A DNA stretch of 64,000 nucleotides from UKL13-2 sp038206765 (GTDB lineage: Bacteria; Pseudomonadota; Gammaproteobacteria; Burkholderiales; Usitatibacteraceae), in the NCBI GenBank assembly GCA_038206765.1, contig JBBRAM010000010.1, positions 1-64,000 of the forward strand, written 5' to 3'. Shown piece after piece: positions 34,181-42,677 of this stretch. Position 1 is the first letter of the stretch; every line of letters begins with the position of its first letter. A program made the position numbers and the translations under genes. Under the pieces are notes generated by a model that saw nothing but the letters and a program-made list of their open reading frames with translations, did no database searches and was not told where the DNA came from.

Positions 34181-34471
34181 TCGCAACAATGATGGGAATG
34201 ATCACTTTGTTGCGGGTATACCGAATGGGCATAGACATTGCTTTTGGAAGTCAGGTACACTAATTTTATCGATCACTTTTATCCAAAAGAATTCAAAGTG
34301 TGTCGGTTTAAGAAATCGGCAATATCAGGCTCCGCCCGACGCAAATCGGTGCAGCCGCAAGGTGTCATTTGTTATAAAGCGCCGCTAGAACGCATTGCCA
34401 ATCGTTTTTATCCGTCACCATATTTGGATTTGACAGTCGATTTAAATTTACAACAAGAGGAGTATTTACAC

Positions 34472-35380
34472 ATGAAGACGTATCGCAAATTATCTATTGT
34501 TTCAACCCTTACCGCCGGCTTGGTCGCTGCTGTAACACTATCAGCGGCAGTCTCAGCGCAAGAGCTAACTGGCACCCTGAAGAAAATCAAAGATTCAGGC
34601 ACGATTACGCTTGGCGTTCGTGAGACTTCAACGCCATTTTCATATCTTGATGAGAAGCAACAGCCCATCGGCTACTCAATTGATTTGTGCATGGCCATTG
34701 TTGAAGAGGTCAAAAAGCAACTTGCGTTGCCAATGCTGACTGTCAAAATGAACCCGGTCACCTCTCAAACACGTATCCCGTTGATGTCCAACGGTACTAT
34801 CGATCTCGAGTGCGGCTCCACCACCAACACACTGACCCGTCAGCAGCAAGTAGATTACGCGCCCACGACGTTCGTAACCGGCACGAAGTTAGTCGTAAAA
34901 AAGAGTTCCAAGATCAAGAGCTACAAGGACTTGAAGGGTAAGACTGTCGTTCTGACTCAAGGCACGACGAATGAACGCGTGATGAAAGCATTGAACGACA
35001 AAGAAAACTTAGGCATGAAGTTCTTGTCCGCTAAAGATCATGGCGAGTCATTTCTGACCGTTGAATCGGGTCGTGCTGTCGCGTTTGCGATGGATGATGT
35101 GTTGCTTTATGGCCTAGTAGCCAAATCCAAGAAACCCGCTGACTATGTTGTTGTCGGCGACTACCTTTCCTACGATCCTTATGCTGTGATGCATCGCCGT
35201 AATGATGCTGACTTCGCGCTGGTCGTTAAGAAAACCATGTCTGCCTTATTCCGCTCAGGCGAGATCAACAAGATCTATGACAAATGGTTTGTCGGCAAGC
35301 TCCCAGACGGCACTTCCATTGGCATGCCAATGGCGCCGTTGTTGAAAGCAGGCTTCCAATTGCAAGCACTACCCGAGTAA
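34472..35380 (+). CDS. gltI: Glutamate/aspartate ABC transporter periplasmic binding protein
   Basis: 302-residue binding protein. Signal peptide 1-29 (cleavage near VSAQE), then GTLKKIKDSGTITLGVRETSTPFSYLDE, GYSIDLCMAIVEEVKK, and the DLECGSTTNTLTRQQQVDYAPT region typical of GltI. It delivers acidic amino acids to GltJK-L. The ATG at 34472 is preceded by AGAGGAG; the frame is open back to 34238 but the upstream part is not protein-like. A terminator follows, which should keep gltI mRNA in excess over the permease genes. Confidence 0.95.
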   Translation: MKTYRKLSIVSTLTAGLVAAVTLSAAVSAQELTGTLKKIKDSGTITLGVRETSTPFSYLDEKQQPIGYSIDLCMAIVEEVKKQLALPMLTVKMNPVTSQTRIPLMSNGTIDLECGSTTNTLTRQQQVDYAPTTFVTGTKLVVKKSSKIKSYKDLKGKTVVLTQGTTNERVMKALNDKENLGMKFLSAKDHGESFLTVESGRAVAFAMDDVLLYGLVAKSKKPADYVVVGDYLSYDPYAVMHRRNDADFALVVKKTMSALFRSGEINKIYDKWFVGKLPDGTSIGMPMAPLLKAGFQLQALPE

Positions 35381-35387
35381 ATGCAGC

Positions 35388-35421
35388 AAACGGGGAATCG
35401 AGAAATCGGTTCCCCGTTTTT
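35388..35421 (+). terminator. Terminator between gltI and gltJ
   Basis: AAACGGGGAA and TTCCCCGTTT form a 10-bp stem with a 12-base loop followed by a T run. It lies 8 bases after the gltI stop and 144 bases before gltJ. Partial termination here would give more binding protein than permease, a common scheme in ABC importers. Confidence 0.85.
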
Positions 35422-35564
35422 GTTTTGGTCTCAACATTTGAAGACATAATCGGAGCGGATGTCGACTGACTAAACACAGCATTTACCGTTTTCAGATTTA
35501 CGCAGCGCTATCAGCGCAAATAATAAGAGCATGTAAGAAGCACAAGTCAGAACGGGAGCCAAGC

Positions 35565-36326
35565 ATGGAATGGAATGTGTTTTTGCAGCAAGCGCCGTCC
35601 GGCGGAGTCACGTATCTGAATTGGATGTTGTCTGGCCTCATGTGGACACTGATTGTCTCAAGCTGCGCTTGGGTGATCGCTTTTACACTCGGCTCGGTGC
35701 TAGGCGTGTTGCGAACCACGCCGCTAAAGTGGCTCAATTTTGCAGCGACTTGCTATGTTGAAATTTTCCGAAACATCCCACTGCTGGTGCAGATGTTTCT
35801 TTGGTATTTCGTCATGCCGGAAGTGCTGCCCGCTGAAATAGGCGATTGGTTAAAGCAAACGTATCCCAACTTGATTTCACTCCCATTTGCACAGTTTAGT
35901 CTCTGGGAATTTACCGCCGCTGTGCTGTGTTTAGGTATGTATACGGCCTCCCGCGTTGCCGAGCAGGTCCGCGCGGGGATTCAATCGTTACCACGCGGCC
36001 AAACCAATGCTGGGTTGGCGATGGGTTTCACGCTCCCGCAGGTTTATCGGTTCGTGATTTTGCCAATGGCGTTTCGGCTCATCATCCCACCCATGACATC
36101 AGAGTTTTTAACCATCTTTAAAAATTCTTCCACCGCACTGACCATTGGCGTGCTCGAACTTACCGCCCAGAGCCGCCAGATTGTCGAATATACCTTCGTC
36201 AAATTCGCACCGTTTGCGGCAGCGACAATGCTGTACATCGTTATCACACTCACCGTTATTTTCTTGATGCGCTTACTCGAAAACAAAGTCGCTGTGCCGG
36301 GCTATGTGTCACAGGGAGGCCATTAG
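35565..36326 (+). CDS. gltJ: Glutamate/aspartate ABC transporter permease GltJ
   Basis: 253-residue inner-membrane permease of the HisMQ group with about five membrane helices and the coupling loop EQVRAGIQSLPRGQTNAGLAMGFTLPQ. Opens with a periplasmic NWMLSG segment and a long first helix. GGGAG before the ATG. Only one base separates its stop from the gltK start, so the two are translationally linked. Confidence 0.95.
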   Translation: MEWNVFLQQAPSGGVTYLNWMLSGLMWTLIVSSCAWVIAFTLGSVLGVLRTTPLKWLNFAATCYVEIFRNIPLLVQMFLWYFVMPEVLPAEIGDWLKQTYPNLISLPFAQFSLWEFTAAVLCLGMYTASRVAEQVRAGIQSLPRGQTNAGLAMGFTLPQVYRFVILPMAFRLIIPPMTSEFLTIFKNSSTALTIGVLELTAQSRQIVEYTFVKFAPFAAATMLYIVITLTVIFLMRLLENKVAVPGYVSQGGH

Positions 36327-36327
36327 C

Positions 36328-37014
36328 ATGGGTGATTTTGATTTTGCCATTATTGTTAAAAACTTGCCGTTTTTGTGGAGCGGTTTGCTGTTCTCCTTCA
36401 AGCTATTCGCAATTGCTTTGGCGGGCGGTATTTTTTTCGGCACGCTGCTGGCGCTGGGGCGACTCTCCAGCTTTAAAGTGTTGTCTTACTCAATCGGCAG
36501 TTTTGTTAATTTGGTGCGTTCGATTCCATTCATCATGGCGATTTTCTGGCTCTACTTTATGGCACCAGAAATCGTCAAATACTTCACCGGGCAGCAAGGT
36601 GAGGCAATTGGCCCCGAGACTTCTGCAATCATCGCGTTCATCATGGTGGAGGCGGCCTATTTTTCCGAAATTATTCGCGCTGGGATTCAGTCGGTACCGC
36701 GCGGCCAGCCTTGGGCTGCCTATGCATTGGGGATGAATTATTGGCAAGCAATGGGCAATGTGGTGTTGCCGCAAGCTTTTCGCAACATGATTCCGATCAT
36801 GCTCACGCAAGCGATTATTTTGTTCCAGGATACCTCGCTCGTTTATGTCGTGGGCCTGAAAGACTTTCTGGGTGCTGCCAGTAAAGCGGGACAAATATCG
36901 GGGCGCATTGTGGAGCTATATCTATTTGTCGCCGTTGTTTATTTGGTGATCTGCTTCGGCGCATCGCGCTTGGTGAAATACCTGCAAGCCCGCATGGCAG
37001 CCGGCACGAGCTAG
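36328..37014 (+). CDS. gltK: Glutamate/aspartate ABC transporter permease GltK
   Basis: 228-residue partner permease with the matching coupling loop EIIRAGIQSVPRGQPWAAYALGMNYWQ and DTSLVYVVGLKDFLGAA, as in GltK. The ATG at 36328 follows AGGGAGG, which lies within the end of gltJ; an in-frame codon at 36304 is less likely. Forms the membrane channel together with GltJ. Confidence 0.95.
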   Translation: MGDFDFAIIVKNLPFLWSGLLFSFKLFAIALAGGIFFGTLLALGRLSSFKVLSYSIGSFVNLVRSIPFIMAIFWLYFMAPEIVKYFTGQQGEAIGPETSAIIAFIMVEAAYFSEIIRAGIQSVPRGQPWAAYALGMNYWQAMGNVVLPQAFRNMIPIMLTQAIILFQDTSLVYVVGLKDFLGAASKAGQISGRIVELYLFVAVVYLVICFGASRLVKYLQARMAAGTS

Positions 37015-37074
37015 GCTGCAGGCTTAACCCAATCGCTAAATTTTGCTGCAAAAAATTAAGAATCTGGAGACCGC

Positions 37075-37815
37075 ATGAACAACATGATCGAAATTAAAAA
37101 CGTTAGTAAATGGTATGGCGAAAAGCAAGTACTGGTAGATTGCACTACGCACGTCAAAAAGGGTGAGGTCGTGGTGATTTGCGGCCCTTCCGGCTCCGGC
37201 AAATCGACGCTGATTAAAACGGTGAATGGTCTTGAACCATTTCAGAAAGGCGAAATTTTGGTGAACGATATTTCAGTCGGCGCCAAAAATTCTAACCTTG
37301 CCAAATTGCGCTCGCAGGTGGGTATGGTGTTTCAAAATTTCGAACTTTTCCCACACATGAGCGTGACCAAGAATTTGGTAATCGCGCAGACCAAGGTGCT
37401 CGGACGCTCCGAAGATGAGGCGCACGAAAAAGGATTGAAGCTTCTCAACAGGGTTGGCCTGAGTGAGCATAAAGACAAATACCCTGCGCAACTTTCAGGT
37501 GGCCAGCAGCAGCGAGTTGCCATTGCTCGCGCACTGTGTATGGATCCGATGGCGATGCTATTTGACGAGCCCACATCAGCACTTGATCCCGAAATGATCA
37601 ATGAGGTGCTCGATGTGATGGTTGAACTTGCACAAGAAGGCATGACCATGATGTGCGTGACTCACGAGATGGGTTTTGCGAAAAAGGTCGCTGACCGCAT
37701 TATCTTCATGGAAAAAGGCGGCACGATTTTGGAAGACTGCACGAAAGCTGAATTCTTTGGCTCACCGCGCAAGCAGCGCACACAAGACTTTCTGTCTAAA
37801 ATTTTGCATAACTGA
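37075..37815 (+). CDS. gltL: Glutamate/aspartate ABC transporter ATP-binding protein
   Basis: 246-residue ATPase that powers GltJK. Walker A GPSGSGKST (about 38-46), Q-loop VFQNFELFPH, signature LSGGQQQRVAIARAL, Walker B MLFDEPTSALDPE and the H-loop VTHEMGFA are all intact. GGAG precedes the ATG. Last gene of the gltIJKL set, followed by a 9-bp repeat tract and a terminator. Confidence 0.96.
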   Translation: MNNMIEIKNVSKWYGEKQVLVDCTTHVKKGEVVVICGPSGSGKSTLIKTVNGLEPFQKGEILVNDISVGAKNSNLAKLRSQVGMVFQNFELFPHMSVTKNLVIAQTKVLGRSEDEAHEKGLKLLNRVGLSEHKDKYPAQLSGGQQQRVAIARALCMDPMAMLFDEPTSALDPEMINEVLDVMVELAQEGMTMMCVTHEMGFAKKVADRIIFMEKGGTILEDCTKAEFFGSPRKQRTQDFLSKILHN

Positions 37816-37823
37816 GCAATATT

Positions 37824-37904
37824 GCCCTCGATGCCCTCGATGCCGTCAACGCCCTCGTCGTCCTCAACGCCCTCGTTGTCCTCGTCGTCCTCGTCGCCGT
37901 CGGT
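37824..37904 (+). repeat. Degenerate 9-bp tandem repeat downstream of gltL
   Basis: Nine consecutive units of the form G(C/T)C-CTC-GNN (for example GCCCTCGAT twice, GCCCTCGTC, GTCCTCGTC twice), 81 bases in total. Starts 9 bases after the gltL stop. In one frame it reads as a Val/Leu/Ala peptide, in the gltL frame as a Ser/Pro tail after the stop codon. No gene start fits either frame well, so it is treated as non-coding. Confidence 0.8.
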
Positions 37905-37995
37905 ATTCTCGACCGCCAGCTAGTAATCATCGCTTCGCGCATCGGATAGCGCATCGACCAAGGTAATTTTTGGTTTGCTTTGAACGATCGGAAAC

Positions 37996-38025
37996 AAAAA
38001 ATGCCGCCTCCTCAGCGGTTTTTTT
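37996..38025 (+). terminator. Probable terminator of the glt operon
   Basis: A short GC stem CCGC/GCGG (38004-38007 and 38015-38018) flanked by an A run and followed by seven T. The GC part is only four pairs, so the call is moderate. It lies 180 bases after gltL, beyond the repeat tract. The rest of 37905-38118 shows nothing else. Confidence 0.6.
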
Positions 38026-38118
38026 GTCACCCAGTTTATCGCATCCGATGACACACTTTGCAACAACTATGGCGTCAATCACGCTAATCCGCCGTTACAA
38101 ATAGCGGCATAATCGGTT

Positions 38119-39240
38119 GTGAGCCAAAATTTTCAAATTACCCTAAAACTCGTTCTTGCTGGAACTGCGCTGGCAGCCGCTAGCTGGTACTTTCTCAAAT
38201 CCGATACGCCAGCTTCGTCCGAGTCCCCACGCGCTGCCACAATCGCCGATAGATCGACACCCACCGCACGCACGCACGGTTCTGGCATCTACATTGACGC
38301 AGCGCGTAAATTATCCTCGAACCACTCGATAGCCCGGTCGAACGCCGTTATCGTAAAAAGTGCGGCAGCTAGCGAGTTTGAAAAGGGGCTGAACTTGAAG
38401 CAATTTTATGACCGCTATGCTGCCAATCCGCTGGGCGCGGACGCTGAAACAAAATTTTTTGCTGCTGCCGCCTTGGAGACATGCCAATGGAAAGCGCGCA
38501 ACCAGCAGGCAACTGATGGGGCGAATCAACGCTTCTTAAGCCGCCTCAAAGAAAACGATCCCAATAACGATCTGCGCATCGATGCTCATAATAAAATCAG
38601 TGCCGCTTGCGACGGTTTTCTAAACACCACGCTCACTGCCGCCGACGCCTCACGTCTTTACGCCGAAGCGGCTGCGGCAGGCAATCCTGCCGCCAAAGCT
38701 GCCGTTGCTGCTGAGCTTTACCGCGATCAATCACGCAACGCTAGAGGCGTTGAAGAGCGTCGAATGACCGAGGAACAACTAGGGTTGGTTCGCGATGCGC
38801 TGTCAAGCGGTGATCCGTTTGCCATCCGGCGTGCAGGACAATTGCTGAGCTATGAATCGACCCAACTAACGGACCGCAAACTAGGGCCTGAAGGTGATCC
38901 GTTCAATGCTCGCGATTTTGGCCCCGCGTTCGCCTTTCTGGCCTGCGATCGCGGCGCAAATTGTGGCGCTGATGCGAACCGAGTGCTGCAAGGCTGCGCC
39001 AATCAGGGCGCATGTGGCTACACCAGCTTGCAAAGCTATATGCAGTTTAATGAGCTATCGCCTAATGCTTACGCCAATGCGCAACGCTATAACGCGATGA
39101 TTGCAGATGCTATCGCACAAGGACGTTGGGATTTGCTCGGCATTGCCCAAGGCTCTGGTCGTGCCGTCGCGCCTAGTCCGTCCGCAAAGCTGGTCGTGCC
39201 GGGGACGGTACCACTGCCGGCAGCAAAACCGGGGCACTAG
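38119..39240 (+). CDS. Membrane-anchored hypothetical protein
   Basis: 373 residues. One N-terminal membrane helix (about 7-26, TLKLVLAGTALAAASWYFL) anchors a periplasmic Ala-rich helical domain. Five cysteines are present, four of them close together in ACDRGANCGADANRVLQGCANQGACG, probably forming disulfides. The repeating helical LYAEAAAAGNPAAKAAVAAELY text recalls Sel1/TPR-like repeats but no family is claimed. GTG start at 38119. Function unknown. Confidence 0.75.
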   Translation: MSQNFQITLKLVLAGTALAAASWYFLKSDTPASSESPRAATIADRSTPTARTHGSGIYIDAARKLSSNHSIARSNAVIVKSAAASEFEKGLNLKQFYDRYAANPLGADAETKFFAAAALETCQWKARNQQATDGANQRFLSRLKENDPNNDLRIDAHNKISAACDGFLNTTLTAADASRLYAEAAAAGNPAAKAAVAAELYRDQSRNARGVEERRMTEEQLGLVRDALSSGDPFAIRRAGQLLSYESTQLTDRKLGPEGDPFNARDFGPAFAFLACDRGANCGADANRVLQGCANQGACGYTSLQSYMQFNELSPNAYANAQRYNAMIADAIAQGRWDLLGIAQGSGRAVAPSPSAKLVVPGTVPLPAAKPGH

Positions 39241-39337
39241 TGCCGGCCTCAAAATTGTCGTCATAAATGGCGAACCGACCTCGGTGGCGCCTGTTCAATT
39301 TTGTTAAACTGAAAGCATCTGCTTTTGCTTCACCAAC

Positions 39338-39375
39338 ACTTCACTACTTCACCACCACTTCACTACATCACAACC
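39338..39375 (+). repeat. Two 19-bp direct repeats in the upp leader
   Basis: ACTTCACTACTTCACCACC (39338-39356) is followed at once by ACTTCACTACATCACAACC (39357-39375), 17 of 19 identical. The stretch is almost free of G, so the leader should be unstructured. It ends 22 bases before the upp start, which has no good Shine-Dalgarno. Confidence 0.8.
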
Positions 39376-39397
39376 GCAACACATAAAACTGAAAATC

Positions 39398-40024
39398 ATG
39401 GCCATCATCGAAATTAAGCACCCACTGGTCAAGCATAAAATCGGCCTGATGCGTCATGCCGATATCAGTACCAAAAGTTTTCGTGAGCTCACCGCCGAAA
39501 TTGGCCGCTTATTAGCCTACGAGGCGTGCGCAGATTTTCCACTTGAAAAGGTCACGATTCAAGGCTGGAACGGCGCGGTCGAGATCGAGCAAATCGAAGG
39601 CAAAAAAGTGACGCTCGTGCCGATCCTTCGCGCAGGGCTGGGCATGTTGGATGGCGTTCTGGACGTCATCCCCAGTGCAAAAGTGAGCGTGGTTGGCATG
39701 GCACGCAATCACGATACCCTGCAGCCCGAGCCTTATTTTGAGCGCTTTGTCGGCAAGCTTGACGAGCGCATGGCATTGATTCTTGATCCCATGTTAGCCA
39801 CGGCAGGCTCTATGATTGCCACCATTGATATGCTCAAAAAAAACGGCGCAAAGCACATTCGCGGCCTTGTGCTGGTTGCTGCCCCTGAGGGCATTGCGCG
39901 TCTTGAGAAGGCGCATCCCGATGTCGATATTTACACTGCCGCCATCGATAGCCATCTAAATGAAATCGGCTACATCATTCCGGGGCTAGGTGATGCGGGC
40001 GATAAAATTTTTGGCACGAAGTAG
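39398..40024 (+). CDS. upp: Uracil phosphoribosyltransferase
   Basis: 208-residue pyrimidine salvage enzyme making UMP from uracil and PRPP. The sequence matches Upp along its whole length: HPLVKHKIGLMR at the start, PILRAGLGMLDG, the PRPP-binding loop LILDPMLATAGSM (about 128-140), and the C-terminal uracil site AAIDSHLNEIGYIIPGLGDAGDKIFGTK. Usual family length. Stands alone; the leader has direct repeats. Confidence 0.97.
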   Translation: MAIIEIKHPLVKHKIGLMRHADISTKSFRELTAEIGRLLAYEACADFPLEKVTIQGWNGAVEIEQIEGKKVTLVPILRAGLGMLDGVLDVIPSAKVSVVGMARNHDTLQPEPYFERFVGKLDERMALILDPMLATAGSMIATIDMLKKNGAKHIRGLVLVAAPEGIARLEKAHPDVDIYTAAIDSHLNEIGYIIPGLGDAGDKIFGTK

Positions 40025-40058
40025 ATCTCACAACATCGCTCCGACAAGTGAAAATCGC

Positions 40059-41336
40059 CTAGTGACAATCTGTGCGGGCTATTTGTAATAAATTTTCGAC
40101 TTCGGCTTTGTGATTAATCAGATTGCGCTGGTGCCACCAGTAGATCAAAACCATCGTTCCAGCCACCAGCAATCCAAAAATCGTAATTGCCGCGTAAGCC
40201 GATAGCCCGGCAGAAGTCAGGCCCACAAATAGTGCGCCCAAGCCTAAAATGCAGGCTTGTTCGTTAAAGTTTTGCACCGCAATCGAGCGCCCCGCGCCCA
40301 TGAGATTGTGGCCGCGATGCTGCAACAACGCATTCATCGGCACGACTAAAAACCCGCCCAGCCCACCCAAAATCATCAAGAACGGTATGGCAAGCAGCGC
40401 GGATGAAATGAAGTTCATTAGGATCACCGTAAAGCCCATCGCTATGCCCACCGGAATGACCGCCGTTGCCCGATCCAGCGTCATTTTTGTCGAGGCCAGC
40501 AACGCGCCAATACCGGTGCCAATTGCCACAGCGCCCACCAAACTTGAGGACTGCGTTGTGTTGTAACCCAGCGCCACCGCCGCCCATGCCAACACGATAT
40601 AGCGCAGGTTGCCAGCGACACCCCAAAAAAGCGTTGTCGTGGACAATGAAATTTGCCCCAATTTGTCTTGCCACAGCCTACGATTGCAAGACATGAAATC
40701 CGGCAAAATATGGATCGGATTTTTTTTCAGCGGCACCAGCTTTGCAGTTGTCCGCGGAATAAATAAATTGAACAGCGCCGCCAGCACGTAAATCACCAAG
40801 ATGACGGATATCGCGGCTTCCGGCGCGGTATCGACGCCGGTATCGAAAAACGGGAAATCAAACGAGAGCAATTGAATGGCCATTTTATCGCCGACTAATT
40901 GTCCCCCCAGCACCACGCCCAGTATTATCGAACCAATCGTCAGCCCTTCGATCCACCCGTTTGCGGCGACTAATTTCGAAGTTGGTAAGAGTTCGGTCAA
41001 GATCCCATATTTCGCAGGCGAATAAGCGGCAGCGCCCAAACCCACAATTGAATATGACAACAAGGGATTCGTACCACACAACATCATCAGACAACCCACA
41101 ACCTTAATGATATTCGAGATGAACATCACCCGCCCCTTCGGCATGGAGTCTGCGAAGGCGCCTACGTAAGGGGCAAGCACCACGTAGAATAATGCGAACA
41201 TCGGCACCAGCGCGGCACGATGCGATTCAGGTGCGCCGCCGAGCTTTAAGAGCGCGATTGCGGCAATGAATAATGCGTTATCGGCAAGCGACGAAAAAAA
41301 CTGCGCAGCCATGATGATATAAAAACCGCGCCCCAA
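40059..41336 (-). CDS. lplT: Lysophospholipid transporter LplT (MFS)
   Basis: 425-residue major-facilitator protein with about twelve helices. Diagnostic LplT text: AAQFFSSLADNALFIAAIALL at the start, APYVGAFADSMPKGRVMF, and GAAAYSPAKYGILTELLPTSKLVAANGWIEG. LplT flips lysophospholipids across the inner membrane for re-acylation; the usual fused or adjacent acyltransferase Aas is not next to it. The start is TTG at 41336 with GAGGA six bases upstream; the ATG eight codons later is the alternative. Confidence 0.9.
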   Translation of the reverse strand: MGRGFYIIMAAQFFSSLADNALFIAAIALLKLGGAPESHRAALVPMFALFYVVLAPYVGAFADSMPKGRVMFISNIIKVVGCLMMLCGTNPLLSYSIVGLGAAAYSPAKYGILTELLPTSKLVAANGWIEGLTIGSIILGVVLGGQLVGDKMAIQLLSFDFPFFDTGVDTAPEAAISVILVIYVLAALFNLFIPRTTAKLVPLKKNPIHILPDFMSCNRRLWQDKLGQISLSTTTLFWGVAGNLRYIVLAWAAVALGYNTTQSSSLVGAVAIGTGIGALLASTKMTLDRATAVIPVGIAMGFTVILMNFISSALLAIPFLMILGGLGGFLVVPMNALLQHRGHNLMGAGRSIAVQNFNEQACILGLGALFVGLTSAGLSAYAAITIFGLLVAGTMVLIYWWHQRNLINHKAEVENLLQIARTDCH

Positions 41337-41459
41337 AATTTGTCCTCAATATAATTTGCTGTTGCAACCGCATACGCAGAAATGGTGTCGCACGCGGCTG
41401 ATTATATCCGAGCCCGTCGGCACGACCACTGCGCGCCACTATGCGGGATTTTGTATTGA

Positions 41460-42449
41460 TTAAAAATCTTCGCGTAAGCGGAGATAACTGGCAAAACGCG
41501 GCAACCCGCTGTTCGTTAAACCGCGGTACGTAAATGTAATTTGCGTGCCGATTGCAGGCGGGTTTTTCCGCACTGCATCGGTAAACCCTGTGCCAATCGT
41601 GAATTGCTTTTTATTGGGCAACTCAACCCGCAGCGCACCCATCATACCGACATACTTGCCTTTGCCCTCAATATGCGCCACCACGACGGCCTCTGTATCA
41701 AGTACGGGCTTTAGCTTCAGCAATACATCGCTTCGTCCTGTTACATACGGTGCATCGGCCAAATGCAACATCAAACCTTCTGCACCACCACCCACCACAG
41801 CTTTGAATTGGTGCTCTAGCTCGCCACGACTTGTGATTCGGTTTTGCACAACCGCCACCAGCTGGGGCCAATTTACTGAGCCTGCAATTTCTCGAATCCG
41901 AGCCGCGCGTTCGGTGAACGCGCCAGGCGCATTCGGCAGCTCAAAAACCATATATTTGAGCCGCCGCCACTCATCATCAATCGGCTCTGTTTTACGCACA
42001 ATTCCGCTTAAAGTTTCAAAGCCCTCTCGCGACAGCCAGAGTTCGCCATCCAGGCTTTGTGTGGGCAACTTGGCGATAAACCAGGCTGGCGCATTCACGA
42101 CGCGGCCACTTCGGAAGCGTAGTGTCTTGCCGTCCCAGATGGCGCGTACACCGTCGTATTTTTCACTGACCAGATATTGCGTAACATCAATATCGGCATG
42201 CAACACATTTGCCAATAAGATTGGCGGTGAAGCATCTTTTGCATACGTTAACCCGACAGTTCCTATCAAGCACAACATCAAGGCCGCAACAAAAAACGCG
42301 AAGCGTGACGCCGACGCGATTGTCCTGACCAATATATGAGTAATCAATGTATCCAAATTAGCACCTATGTAAATTAAGCCACGGAACAGGTAAAAGAAAG
42401 CTGACCTTGCACTGCGATTGAGGAGGCTCTTATTAAGACACAAGATCAT
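41460..42449 (-). CDS. ATP-dependent DNA ligase, probably periplasmic (LigE-like)
   Basis: Up to 329 residues. A minimal nucleotidyltransferase plus OB-fold ligase: motif I SEKYDGVRAIWDG with nucleophile Lys97, motif III LDGELWL, motif IV EGLMLH, motif V LLKLKP, and an OB domain ending TYRGLTNSGLPRFASYLRLR. There is no DNA-binding or BRCT domain. Before the core is a hydrophobic signal-like segment (about 50-70, ending LTYAKD), as in LigE proteins that are exported and may repair incoming DNA. The true start could be at any of several codons before this segment; the ATG at 42449 has no clear Shine-Dalgarno. Confidence 0.85.
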   Translation of the reverse strand: MILCLNKSLLNRSARSAFFYLFRGLIYIGANLDTLITHILVRTIASASRFAFFVAALMLCLIGTVGLTYAKDASPPILLANVLHADIDVTQYLVSEKYDGVRAIWDGKTLRFRSGRVVNAPAWFIAKLPTQSLDGELWLSREGFETLSGIVRKTEPIDDEWRRLKYMVFELPNAPGAFTERAARIREIAGSVNWPQLVAVVQNRITSRGELEHQFKAVVGGGAEGLMLHLADAPYVTGRSDVLLKLKPVLDTEAVVVAHIEGKGKYVGMMGALRVELPNKKQFTIGTGFTDAVRKNPPAIGTQITFTYRGLTNSGLPRFASYLRLREDF

Positions 42450-42517
42450 TCATCGCGAAAATTTTTTGTCCATTTTAAATAACTATGCATAACCCGCATA
42501 ACTTTTTCCTCGCGTTC

Positions 42518-42548
42518 TTGAAGCAGCTACTCGGTAACGGCCTATAAT
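42518..42548 (+). promoter_or_regulatory. Candidate promoter of the NAD-glutamate dehydrogenase gene
   Basis: TTGAAG (42518-42523) and a consensus TATAAT (42543-42548) are 19 bp apart, giving a leader of about 120 bases before the ATG at 42678. The leader carries TTAGCCTA twice (from about 42570), of unknown meaning. Confidence 0.55.
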
Positions 42549-42677
42549 GCGGACTTTATGAAGCATTGCTTAGCCTAGATTAACTTAGCCTAATTTTATT
42601 TTATTTTCAGCACACCCGATCCTGCAAGCCGTTCCTCCACCCGCGCCCCGACCAGTAACCACATCGAGCCACAAATT

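Noticed and set aside
34238..34471. 78-residue N-terminal extension of GltI
   Set aside because: The signal peptide and AGAGGAG define the start at 34472; the upstream frame is chance.
37824..37904. CRISPR-like array
   Set aside because: Units are 9 bp, contiguous, with no unique spacers and no cas genes nearby; it is a simple tandem repeat.
42568..42592. Duplicated TTAGCCTA as an operator in the glutamate dehydrogenase leader
   Set aside because: Only two short direct copies in an AT-rich leader, with no symmetry; too weak to call.
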